NCBI GenBank assembly: GCA_022495005.1
Contig: JAGYXB010000659.1
Coordinates: 496,001 to 560,000 of the forward strand
Direction of reading: 5' to 3'
DNA from: Rhyacophila brunnea
Taxonomy: Eukaryota; Arthropoda; Insecta; Trichoptera; Rhyacophilidae
DNA length: 64,000 nt
Of the stretch, positions 46,850 to 58,300 are shown one piece after another; position 1 is the stretch's first letter; each line of letters opens with the position of its first letter. The translations under genes were made by a program, and so were the position numbers. Under the pieces are notes generated by a model. It made no database searches. It was not told the DNA's origin and saw nothing but the letters and a program-made list of their open reading frames with translations.

Positions 46850-46975
46850 CACATTCGACCGATCTGCGGCGCTCCATTTGGCAACATGTGTTTTGTGAAT
46901 AACGATGACGTTACATCAATGTATTCGATACGTTGCAGGCGGACGAGTTTCGATGTGAGAGCCGGATTATATTTC
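46850..46975 (+). repeat. Second copy of the PICGAPF repeat
   Basis: CTGCGGCGCTCCATTTGGCA, ACGATGACGTTACATCAATG. The frame RPICGAPFGNMCFVNNDDVT is open here. It follows the fragment of MITE family 4. Confidence 0.55.
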
Positions 46976-47070
46976 GAGCATTGCACCCCATAGGTATGCC
47001 ATGGCACCGATTTTAAAGAAGTATGTAGGTATTCTAAAAAACTCAAAAGATGTAGGCACGTATGTATAAC

Positions 47071-47460
47071 ATGATCCCCACAAGGGGGGTCTGACAGAGC
47101 TCTAGTCTTGGGGCCCGGGCTCAGAGTGGGCCTGGCGTGGCGGTTCAATCAGATTAGACCAGATCAGGCGCCATTTCACGAGGGGGTTATTATCATTTAT
47201 AAAATGAGATTGTAAGATACCTACAGTTTTTGATTGTTTTGTATTGATACTCGACTACTCCATAATTCAAGTACTTAGGTCCTATTATATTAAAATAAAA
47301 AATCGCTAAAAATAAACTGAAGGCCCTTACTTTTACCTCCAACACAATTTTGAAAACGCCATATTGTGCATCACACATGCTATTAAACTTAGCGATAGGT
47401 AGGGGGCGCGCCAAAGATCGTGCCCAGGGGGTCCGCTTTAGGATGTGGGGGCCATGAGTT
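47071..47460. repeat. Dispersed repeat W, copy 2
   Basis: It starts CCCACAAGGGGGGTCTGACA and ends TAGGATGTGGGGGCCATGAG, matching 25603-26030 at both ends. Confidence 0.7.
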
Positions 47461-48092
47461 ACAATACCTACCTACTGACAGCAATTGAAACTTCCAGCGT
47501 TGATGCAACATGTAAGCAAATAATGATAAAATAAAATCGATCCATCCAAGTTTCATCGACAACCGCAAACGGCGTCATAGATTAAGATACATACAATCAC
47601 TTTCCAGAGGTAGCAGCACCGTTGGTCGCCGATATCAGGTGATAGCTGCATCATCGGTGCAACAATTCGCCCCCAGCGTCCATTTGCGGAGTAGATTTTA
47701 TAACTCAAACCAGCGCCGTGTGATATTTCGTGTGATATTCATTTCTCTTGATACAGCTCGGACCTGTACTATAAAGAAGGAGAGGTATGGTTAACCATTG
47801 GCAGTAGATACAATTTTCGGCATGTCAGAAAAAAATGTGTCCTCGCAAACTAGTCGGGTTGAAAGTTTTTATTGAAAACTGACGATATTGTGATATTTTA
47901 GTTTTGTTTTCATGGAATTTCTTTATTACATACGTACAGCAGGGATTACAATGTTTTGTTTAATTTGAGTAGGTATAGTTATGGACTTCCATTGTTTTTA
48001 TTTATAATGTAATTTAGAATGAGGTACCCATTCATAATAATCAAAACAGTAGGTACAATAATAATAATTCAAACAAAACACATTTGCAAAAT

Positions 48093-48597
48093 AATTACAA
48101 GATAAAAAGAACTTTTTATATACCACGTTTTTTAAATTTCTGATGAATCATATAAACTTGACAATTCTATGTATTAATTAATAATTTAGGACAAATAAGG
48201 CAATTGTCAACAAATCATTTTTTTGCTATTTTGCAACAAACAAACAAACAAATATAGAATACTGAAATGTCATTTCGATTCCCATAGTAATGCACGTATA
48301 TATTAATAATTTAGTTGCTAGGACTACCCCCTTAGCAACCAACAATAGTGGATTGGATTACGGATTTCGTCCGAAATAACTTTTCATACAAAACAGAATT
48401 AACTGAAAATGAATTAAATTCTACTTAAAGATGGCTAAAAGTATTAAAAGAATGCATTGGCGTCGTGTTCTGATATATTCCAAAAGTTTCAAATGTCTAG
48501 CTAGTCGGGAAGTTAGTTAAAAATCGATTGCAAGATTAGTACTGGATAAACAACCACCGGACAAACAAGAATACGAGCTAAGAAAAACGTGGTAATA
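48093..48597 (-). repeat. Dispersed repeat X, copy E (full length)
   Basis: From AATAATTACAAGATAAAAAG to CTAAGAAAAACGTGGTAATA, and the most complete copy. It includes both TTGTCAACAAATCATTTTTT and GTTGCTAGGACTACCCCC. Confidence 0.87.
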
Positions 48598-48599
48598 AA

Positions 48600-50070
48600 G
48601 AAAATGAAATGAAATGTAAATTTAAGATATATAAAATTACAACAAGATAACTAATGACAGGTTGAGTACCTGCTGACTAAGCTGACTTAACAAAATCATT
48701 TTATGCATTGAGCACTGAGTACATTTTAATAGACATATTCGAAAGAGAATGCACCTTTGGGTACCTAAGTATTGAAGATTTCGTCAAATTCTTATTCAAA
48801 CTTATTTATTATACCTACATATTTTAATGAACGTGACAAATTACGAATTCAATGCATTCACAACATTGCGGATCACATTGTTTATATGTGTGGTAGGGAC
48901 ACGAAACTGGAATAATTACCTACAACTCTCAAAAGCTCGGGTCAGTCAAAGATTGAATTTATAGTTTTAAACATAACAAAAAGCTCAATTTTTTGACGCC
49001 TTGACGCATGAGAATATCTCGCGTCGATTTTCTTTGACACAAACGACGCAATCTATTTGTAAGACGATTTAAAAGAGGGCTCGAAACAGTTCAAACCAGG
49101 CATACACTTATTAACCCTTAAATAGTTACATGATGGCAATCATTTGATTCACATAATTACTTTTCTAATCGATCAAGTTTATTTTTTATATATGTAATTA
49201 TAAATGAACAGTGATACCTGTGAATAAACACTATAACTATTTTGTCAGCATATTTTGTCAACTGCATAGAACTGCAAGTTTTTAAATAAAATTTCATTCG
49301 CACAAAAAATATAAATAAGTGTGGGTACCTTAGACTATAGATACATCTAGACGCCACCCGTTGCATTGCTAAATGAAGCCGCGTGCCTTGCGTTTGGTTT
49401 GTGGGCGAGCGAACGCATTCGTCTACAAATGTTCGAGACCATAGACCATTTCGCTAGTGCTCGCCCAAAGTGCTAGACGCTCAGAATTAAAATATATATT
49501 TCTTTTTTTTACGTTATATAGTATTTTTAAGCGGTCAAAATGCAACCATTAGGTAAAGATATTCATAATTTTGGTTATTTTAAAAAACACTAGGTCACTG
49601 ATATTAAAATATATAATAAAATACAAATAAATTATCACGAACATGTATCAACTTACCTATGAAACGTAATACCATCTTCTTGCTTATCAGTACGGCTACC
49701 ACATTTTAAGACAACACACAGAACCATCTTTTCTACTTAATTAACTAAACATATTTACCATTGACTATATGTTTAACACAAAAAATATCAATTTTAGCAA
49801 CTCGAGCTCGCAAGTTATCGACGCTATGTGAAGCGTTTCGCCCCGATTTGATGGCGATACTTTTGGAAACTAGCTCACAGATATGTAGGCCTTTTATCTT
49901 ACTCTAGCGCGTGTTGCAGAGATTGTAAGGGTGCCGAATACTTTCTCACTCGCACTCATGCATCGTTTTTGTTCAAGCCTTGGTGGGTACACTTTGTTGC
50001 TGAAAGGCAAACACCATGCAATCAAAGCTTAAATCATGCTGATTTTTTTAAAATGCGTATTTCTTAGGAA
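48600..50070. other. Gene-free stretch
   Basis: 48828-48875 is a scrap of the LINE L1 3' end. 49370-49480 is less AT-rich, with no motif cluster I can name. Otherwise nothing. Confidence 0.35.
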
Positions 50071-50071
50071 A

Positions 50072-50641
50072 TAGTGGTGAAAGGTGAAGGTAGGCTGTTA
50101 AGATCAGCCATAAATAGTGCACACTAAACTTTGTCAGTCATACGTATTTGTTTTCATTGAAATAAGACTACAATAATTTACAGACCATGTTAGTTAATTT
50201 TTAAAATTCAATCAAAACCTGCGAAACCAATCCATAATAAATAATAGTCAAAAAATACTCGTCTATCTATAAAATATCTAAAATTATGCAATTAAATCAT
50301 ACATAACTTTGGATATTTTATAGATAGAATAATATTTTTTTATCTATTGTAGTTTGGTTCAGGCAGGGTTTAATGAATTGAAAAAAAATTAACCAACAAT
50401 ATGTGTAATAATATGTACCTATTCTGATGATGAATAAAAAAAGTGTGCACAGTTTTGTCATAGGTTTCGCCCAAAGCATAACTAAACTATTATGGTTTGG
50501 TTTAAGCAGGGTTTAATTGATTTTTTTATCATCTGTAAATTGTAGTCTTAGTTCAATAAAAATAAGTAAGTATGACTAACAAAGTTTATTGTGCACTATT
50601 TATAGCGGATCTAAACAGCCTACCTTCACCCTTCGCTACTG
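50072..50641. mobile_element. MITE family 1, full length
   Basis: Left TAGTGGTGAAAGGTGAAGG, right CCTTCACCCTTCGCTACTG. Inner pair CTATCTATAAAATATC / GGATATTTTATAGATAG. No clear duplication. Confidence 0.83.
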
Positions 50642-50644
50642 TTG

Positions 50645-51797
50645 TACATTCACAAAAAAACCACTAACATGATTATACTTTTGCAGGTGCATGATTAGAA
50701 GTTGGAATTAATAGATTTTTTTTTATCGTGGGAGCCTCAAAATAATTAGTCAGTGTCAAACTTAACCCGAAACTGGGTCATGCTTATCAATAATTATTTC
50801 TAATAAACAACTATGAGTTTATGGTTCATTTGCGGGTTGCCAGAAATATCGTTAAAATTGTGCATCACTGACATAAAGCTCCGACGGCTGTATGAGTTAT
50901 AATGACGCGCGATCGCAATACGAAATACGCGCGTCTCCTTCTTCTCTCTCATTCTTCTCGTGACGTGAAAGATTACTCAACCAGTCTACTTAACTCGCCG
51001 TCATAATGCTGCCAGATATCGGTACCCACCCACCTAACAAGAGATTTAGAAGTTGATATTGTAATGTTTTTATACTTAGGTAGCTAAAAGCACCTGGGAA
51101 AATCCTTACACTTAGATAGGTGTATTGGCAGGCGTGTGCAACTAATGAATCTTTGATTTTACAGGATATCATCATAGAGTCGCCTCGGAATATGAACCAT
51201 ACTAGTGGTAAAGATTGCCTGTCGGACGGATGTATTACGGCCGCCCTATGCGATGGGTGACGTATAAGGTATAAGTGTCCAAAATGCTACGACAATCATA
51301 TTTATGAAGTTGAATTTTGTTCCATCAAACATAAAAAAGACAACATGTTGTACCTACTTTTTTTATTTGACCACCCGCAGGATCAATCCTACGAACCACT
51401 GCCTCATAGACGACTGATCCACCAACTTGGACACAAATTGCATTACAGACCAAATATCAGATATATAAAACCGCTACCGGTAGATTGTCATGATCACATC
51501 ATAGATTTTTCTTTTCAAACAGTTTTATTTTCCTGGTAAGTTCCTATGTCGTAAGCTCGTTAAAAATCGCCTAGTTCTCCCATATAACTTTAAATAATAT
51601 TTTTGTTGTCATCACGAAAACCACTTCTATGCAAATGAAGCTATTAAGTAGGTATATTATAAAAGTGAAACTGAAAAATGGTTACTAATTCTAGATTCAT
51701 CTGTAGCAGGCTTTACGCGAATGAGTAGGTTTAAAGCAAAAGGGCTTCTCTCCATTACTTATAGGTACATTAAAATAATTTTAGGCAAGTACCTACC
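50645..51797. other. Gene-free stretch
   Basis: No gene recognised. The open frame at 51345-51539 has no domain or splice context. Confidence 0.35.
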
Positions 51798-51799
51798 TA

Positions 51800-51951
51800 C
51801 AGTAAAAACGAAACAATAATGTGGTCGGTTGATAGTGTGCGTGCGTATGGGGAGCCGTGAGAAATGCCTGGCAGCCGATGACCGCGTATTCGTACGTATA
51901 CGTACATAATATATACAAACGACGAACCGCATCATTGTTTCGTTTTTACTG
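51800..51951. mobile_element. Tc1/mariner-type MITE (152 bp)
   Basis: Terminal inverted repeats CAGTAAAAACGAAACAAT and ATTGTTTCGTTTTTACTG are perfect over 18 bp, between TA dinucleotides (51798-51799, 51952-51953). CAGT ends with TA targets are the Tc1/mariner signature. Confidence 0.92.
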
Positions 51952-52224
51952 TACCTACACTATAAGTTTTATTATTAATTATACTGAGCTGCTTTGACCG
52001 TTGTTTAAATTACAAATAATAATGTTATTTTTGGTCTAATTTTAAGATTTCACAGAGTGAATGTCATACATTGAAAGAAGTACAGACCTATACTAAGTTT
52101 TAATACTCGTGCAATGATCTATTTATTTTTATTTACTGTCTTTAGGGATTAGGGCTCTTGCAATGGCTGCAAGGTTACGTAAAGTTCCGGGTCTGATAAA
52201 CTCTCATGTCGTTTTTTTAGTTTG

Positions 52225-52300
52225 TATTTTGACCAATAGGTTGAGCAAGTGGTTAACATCCATTTCTCGTAAAGATAAAAATCTGTTGAGAAAATTTTTC
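52225..52300 (+). repeat. SINE body fragment
   Basis: ACCAATAGGTTGAGCAAGTG, TTAACATCCATTTCTCGTAA. Head and tail missing. Confidence 0.7.
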
Positions 52301-52304
52301 GTTT

Positions 52305-53015
52305 GGCGGCCATAATCCACGTCCGATTGTAGGTACCTATACTGTAGAGCCAATTAAAAATGTTTATTATAAAGCAGGGGCTACAGAATTTTAGATGATC
52401 AACGTAGTTCTTAGCGTTGAAATTGTTGGTTACCATTGCTGTATTGTATACCGGCTTTACCTATCTTTGATAAATTATTTAAAAAAATATATTTTTACAT
52501 ACCACGTCATTGTCTGGATTCGCTAATGCTTTGGGGGCCTATTGCGGTTTGCTGGCACAATAATTATTGTAGCGTCCACTCACCGCGCTTATTCGGTAAG
52601 CCTGCATTGGATGTTGGTAACGTCTGAATCTGAAGAAGCCGATACCGTGGACCATGGTACATTGTTTAGAATGCAGCAGCAATAAGGTAATCGATTGGAA
52701 GTCATTACGAAGTCATGCGCAACAGATCAGCGTGTAAATCGAACAAATCGAACGCGTGCCTCTTTATTTGTCGATTCCAGATGATTGTCGATACAGATTT
52801 TATAGAAAATAGTAGCAAATTCAAAACAGATTTCTTTTAAATGAGATAAGGAAATAATATAAGTACCTATCTGGAAAATGCGCTGATCTAAATGGTGTCA
52901 ATAAGCCTAGATAACCAGATCGAAGCATGCAATTGATTAGTATAAGTACCTAAATCATATTATGCTGGTTAAAATCATTTTGATGTTTTGTTCGCATCTG
53001 CGAATTCAAAACAGT
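52305..53015. other. Gene-free stretch
   Basis: No gene or repeat recognised. Confidence 0.35.
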
Positions 53016-53025
53016 TTGTTTCATA

Positions 53026-53665
53026 CAGTGACGTCCCTAGTTAAAATGCCGCCCCTAGGCAGCGCCAAAATGCCGCCCCATTTTTTTTTATACCGTATTT
53101 TTTATTATCCTTTCATGATACCGATATGTAATAAATGTGTTGTAGGTATGGATACATTACGAAAAGAGATATAGGTATACCACTAAATCTAATTTAAATT
53201 CCATATATGCTTCAATAGACAAAATTGCTAGTCCTCAGTTTCAGATACATTTAAAAATACACCTGACAACTTCCAAAACTCGCGAGTGACTCTCAAAAAT
53301 ATTTGGACAAATTTTACGTTAAGTATGTACTTATCTATAATTCAATTGTAATTCGCAAATCTCCACATGTCATTGCCGATCACCAAGAACGCGACATCCA
53401 AGGACAATGGAAGTAAACTAGAGATCGCGAACCCGACAAAAATTACAGTCCTGTTAAACCTTTTATAGTAATTACTACATTTTGGTTCCAACCAGTGAGT
53501 AGATCTTTTTAATGGAAAGATATTTCTGTTATTAGGTAAGTACTAAGCTGTTTAGGTATCTATTTCTATATTATATACCTACTGATTCTCCTCGATTTGC
53601 CGCCCTTCGGGTAACTGCCGCTTCCAAGTGACGCCCAATCTGCCTACCCCCACGGGACGTAACTG
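53026..53665 (+). mobile_element. hAT MITE family 2, full length (640 bp)
   Basis: The ends are CAGTGACGTCCCTAG and CCACGGGACGTAACTG, with exact 8-bp duplications GTTTCATA at 53018-53025 and 53666-53673. Reference copy for the fragments at 14739 and 34865. No ORF. Confidence 0.93.
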
Positions 53666-53673
53666 GTTTCATA

Positions 53674-54510
53674 ACTAACTATAATTTCAAAATTATAGTC
53701 AGTTACCTAGATAATACACATTATCCATGGGGGTCCATTTCGAAAAAAATATCCATGAGTAGCTAACAAGTTATTTTTTATTTTTAATGCGGTGGGGTTA
53801 ACAAAATCTAGCAGGCGTACATAACTGACTTCTGCATTTACCCCGCTAACTACTTATAGCTTCTCGTCGCTTAAACTACGGACTCCGTGCTTTTCCGGGC
53901 GCATTCCTCATACCCAGACACTCCGCACTCAGTCTAGCGATGAATACCTGACTTGCAGCTGTAGCTACGGGTGCTCATCTAGGAGTTATTGCGACCTGTC
54001 GCATCGACAAATGGCTATCTATCGAATGAGCGTGGTTTAACAGTTATAATAAAATTATTAGGATTATTTTATAGTGTCCGTATGTGTCGTCTGCGCAGTC
54101 TTGAAGCAAACATTGGATGCCTTATACCTATAGTTGCATCATTTTCGGATAACAGTTTAGAGAATACAACAGACAGATGATTGCAGATTCTTAACAAAAT
54201 TAGTAGGTATTTATATTATATTCCATTACTTTTCTGTGTCGGTAAAACAGATTTTGAGTAGTGACATCTAATCAAGTTTATCAAAAGTTATTGGATACTC
54301 TCATCGTTGTTTGGTCTAATAAAAGTGTAAGTAATAATTGTTAGAGGCCACTGCTTTTTTTAAATTTGTAATATTCAACCAATTATTATGTATTAGGTAT
54401 AAACTAATTTATATTTTCATACAATTTATGAATTGGTTACATAAATAATTAAAATAGCGTGCCGTCATTAATTTTTTTATCAAAGAGGTTTCAATCAACG
54501 CATATATATA
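53674..54510. other. Upstream region of DHX34
   Basis: No divergent gene is recognisable. 53810-54010 is less AT-rich, without a domain in any frame. Confidence 0.35.
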
Positions 54511-54515
54511 CATAC

Positions 54516-54526
54516 TGGTCACACTA
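54516..54526 (+). promoter_or_regulatory. Ohler motif 1 / M1BP core promoter element of DHX34
   Basis: TGGTCACACTA matches the insect core promoter consensus YGGTCACACTR exactly. It lies 141 bp before the DHX34 start codon and on the same strand. In Drosophila this element, bound by M1BP, marks constitutively expressed TATA-less genes, which suits a housekeeping decay factor. Transcription should start shortly downstream, about 54530-54600. No TATA box is obvious. Confidence 0.7.
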
Positions 54527-54666
54527 ATTTTTAGTTAGCTGTCAAACACGAAACACTCAAACGTCTTGTTTACAAAAAATATAACCTAAAAGCAACGATA
54601 CCTATTATCGTTCTAAAAGCGTAATATTTTGTTTATACTATTGTAAATAAATACGTATATGCTGAA

Positions 54667-55376
54667 ATGCCTAAACATTCCAAGCATCATGATAGAAAAA
54701 GACATCGATCACGTAGCCATGAGAGATATAAAGGTACAAGTTATCGAAATCGTAGTGAAAGCGATTCACCGAAACATTCACGAAAACTACATAAAGATTA
54801 TAAAAGTGACAAGCGAAGTACTGAAGATAATTATAAAGTTCATGTGAAGGGTTCTGTTTTGGATTTAAATGCAGCTTCATCATCGTCTTTCTCTGGAGAC
54901 AGTTCTTTCAATAAATCAGACCCGACAGAATTTAGTTATTTGGATTTCAAAATAGATTTAAATAGATTATTATTTTCTGGGAGCGAAAATGAAAGATTGA
55001 TTCAAGACTTGGATGATTTTTGGAAGTTTGTTATTAAATATGAAGCACTTTTGAAGAAAAGTGGTAAACCTGTATTGCAGGAGGATGTAAATGTAAAACA
55101 TTCTAAATGTGAAAATAATGAACTGGGTCTTCCACTAGAATACAAGAAGCAACATTGTATAAATTTCAAATTAAAAATTGGCATTGACGAACTTTACTCC
55201 AGGATCCCGCCTTACGATAGAGAATATGATAGAAAAAAGAGAAGATTGACCCAAGGGATAGTTGAACAGTTTGTTGATGTTGTAATGCTATATTTAGACT
55301 TTAAAAACAAAGAAAAGTTTATGAAATTAAAAAATTTACGAAAGACGCAGTCTGAATTGCCGGTTGCAGAATACAG
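54667..55376 (+). CDS. DHX34: DHX34 exon 1
   Basis: The start is the ATG of [12 protein letters not shown]; an ATG 8 bases upstream is in another frame and soon stops. Residues 1-55 are a basic, Ser/His-rich tail. Residues 85-235 hold the conserved family block with [18 protein letters not shown] and ELPVAEYR. The exon ends in phase 2 at AG before the donor GTTTGA. A hAT element starts only 31 bp downstream. Confidence 0.93.
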
Positions 55377-58300
55377 GTTTGATGTTATTTTCTCTTACGG
55401 TCTAGAGCAGGGGTAGTCAACCTTTTTATACCTACCGCCCAATTGTGTATCTGTGTTAGTAGTAAAATTTTCTAACCGCCCACCGGTTCCACAGTAATGG
55501 TGATTTATAAAGCAGGGATGTAATTTTACTTTTCCAAATTTATAAAGCAGAGTTACACCAAGTTAGAGCATATGATAATAATTACTTACCAAATACTTTA
55601 TGTCAGACTTTCGCTAAGTTTGGCAGAATAAATCTTTATAAAACAATTTACTGTAGTTAAATCTATCTTTTTATTAAATTTATACTTTGCATACGTAGAA
55701 GCATGAAGTCTGATGAAGTTACATTTAATTAATTAAATTATTAATGAGATCCCTGAGACCGATGCTGCGAAACTAAATAGGTACTGGATATCTGGCTCAA
55801 TTTTTATGTGGAACAAACAAAGGTCACCTCTTTTGGAAATATTCAGGCGGTTTGTGTTTTTAAAACCCCTACCGCCCACCATGAAAGCTGGAACGCCCAC
55901 TGGTGGGCGGTAGGCACCGGGTTGACTACCCCTAGTCTATAGTGAAGTAAACCCGGGTTTGATGTATCGAATTCACAGGTTTTTGTGTGCTTTTAGATTC
56001 AGACTATAGACTCAAATCAATCGAATGAATGGCAAACAACTATTCCTCGTAAAAAGTCTGCTGACATAACCATATATTTTATCGAAAAGATACAGTATAC
56101 TTTTATATTTTTATTATATACCTAGTTACTCTGAAAACCGAAAAAAATACATTGTTAATACAATATTTATTTTAGTAGCCATTGTAATTTTATGTTATAT
56201 AATAAAATCTACGTCCCAATTAGGACACGTCATGCTCTATAGTCTATATAAATAATCATGAACCAGAGGAAATAATGTCCATCAAACTAGTTGGGTGTAG
56301 GCCAAAATGGGTGAATGGAGCATTTGTTTATGATGTTTTACTTATTCCAGGAACAAAATTGTAGAAGCTGTAAAGAATGAAAGAGTCGTAATCATTGCTG
56401 GAGACACTGGCTGTGGAAAGTCTACGCAAGTTCCACAATTTCTTTCACAAGCTGGCTTCAACAGTATCGGTACATCATCAATCTCTTTATTACTTGAATT
56501 AATTTTACTTAGAATTAATTAATTGTAAATTTGTGGATGGAAGGCTATTATTCTTCTTCTTCTTTCACCCTGTCACGACCTAGCATTGGGGCATAGGGCA
56601 AACACAAATTCGCACCACTTCCCTCAATCCATCGCCTCTTGACCAAACTCTCGCGCCTCCCGGCATCTCAAACTTGCAGCGCGTAAATCGCTTTTGTAGC
56701 ACCGTTGCAGGGTGAGGGAGGGCCGGCCACGACGACGGAATCCTTGAAGCTGTGCCACAAGGGTACGAAGTGTTGCACTCTTTGGCGGCATCTGAAACAC
56801 ATGTCCCAGCCACGTAAAACGTCTCTTCGTGATTACCTCAATCACCGAAGGCTGCTGTGTTTTATTTAATAACCGGTTTCGTCCGCCTCAGAGGGACAAA
56901 CCGGTCCTAATCTCTTGATTAAAAGTGGAATAAGTACTACAAAAAAATTGCGTTTTATTAAATAAAAACAACAATACAATGCAGTTCCACCATGAATTGA
57001 CAGTTAACAAAATATCAGAACTACTACTAAAACTAATGAACAAAAACAAACTAAAAACATGTTTCATAACTTACGCCTCGAAAGCCAGAATATTACTTTG
57101 TGAAATGAATGAGCCCTGCCAATTATATGCAGAGATTCGATCCTGATGAAGATCTGGATTGGATATCAATGATTAATTATGCCAATCCACCATAGGAATA
57201 TCCAAACATTGATAGTACCTAATTAATATTAACTTTTACATTGTTATTTTCAGCGTGCACTCAACCGCGAAGAATTGCTTGTATTTCTCTCGCAAAAAGA
57301 GTTTCATACGAGGCGCTGTGTCAATTTGGAAGCCATGTCGGTTATCAGATCCGTTTTGAGAGAAACAGGAATCAGGGAACCAAAATATGCTTCATAACTG
57401 AAGGACTTTTGCTTAGACAGGTGAAATGAGTGTTATTTTATTATAAATTATATTCAGAAAAGAAAACATAACCTTTGGATATACCTGTGGATGCTAGATG
57501 TGGCACACCATTTTACAACGTATTCTTAGCTTGTATTCTTATTTATCCGGTGGTTTTTTGTCCGGTACAAATCTTGCAATCGATTTTCAACTAACTTCCC
57601 GACTAGCTAGACATTTGAAACTTTTAGAATATATCAGAACACGATGCCAATGCATTTTTTTAATACTTTTAGCCATCTTTAAGTAGAATTGAATTCATTT
57701 TCAGTTAATTCTGTTTTGTATGAAAAGTTATTTCGACACCATTGTTGGGGGTCTGGGGTCCTAGCAACTAAATAATTAATATATACATGCGTTACTATGG
57801 AAATCAATATGACATGTCAAGTACAAATTTTTTTGATCGTTTAAGCTAGTCAAGTCAAGTTTATTTGGTTCAAAAGAATTTAAAAACATTGTTTATAAAA
57901 AGTTCTTTTTATCTTGTAATTATTTAAAGACTTAGCAATACTCGTGTCATTTTTAACAAATAAATTGCTTTGGCTATCGATATATTCCACTTATATGATT
58001 TGATTTTTGACATTTTTCTTTTACTTAATTTATTTTAATATAGTCAGTTAAACTGACTCATCACTATTTTTACTGTATTTCTTACTGTCTTTTATATAAA
58101 ATCTTCTTTGTTTTTTGATTGAAAAAACAACATAATCTAAACATCATATTGTGTACATATTGAACTAATAATTCTGTTTTAAATAAATTCATTAATTAAC
58201 TATTTCTTTTATTCAACGAATACTTCACAGGATTTTAAGAATGTACCATTCTAATTATTGAACATACATAATTTTGAAAACACTCATGAAAAAATAATAA

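Noticed and set aside
46805..46993. Gene encoding a secreted or effector-like small protein at the PICGAPF frame
   Set aside because: The same segment is repeated at 41815 next to other mobile DNA, so an element fragment is the simpler explanation.
54671..55184. Open frames antisense or shifted within DHX34 exon 1
   Set aside because: They are shadows of the exon in other frames. The sense frame has clear family similarity and correct splice phases.
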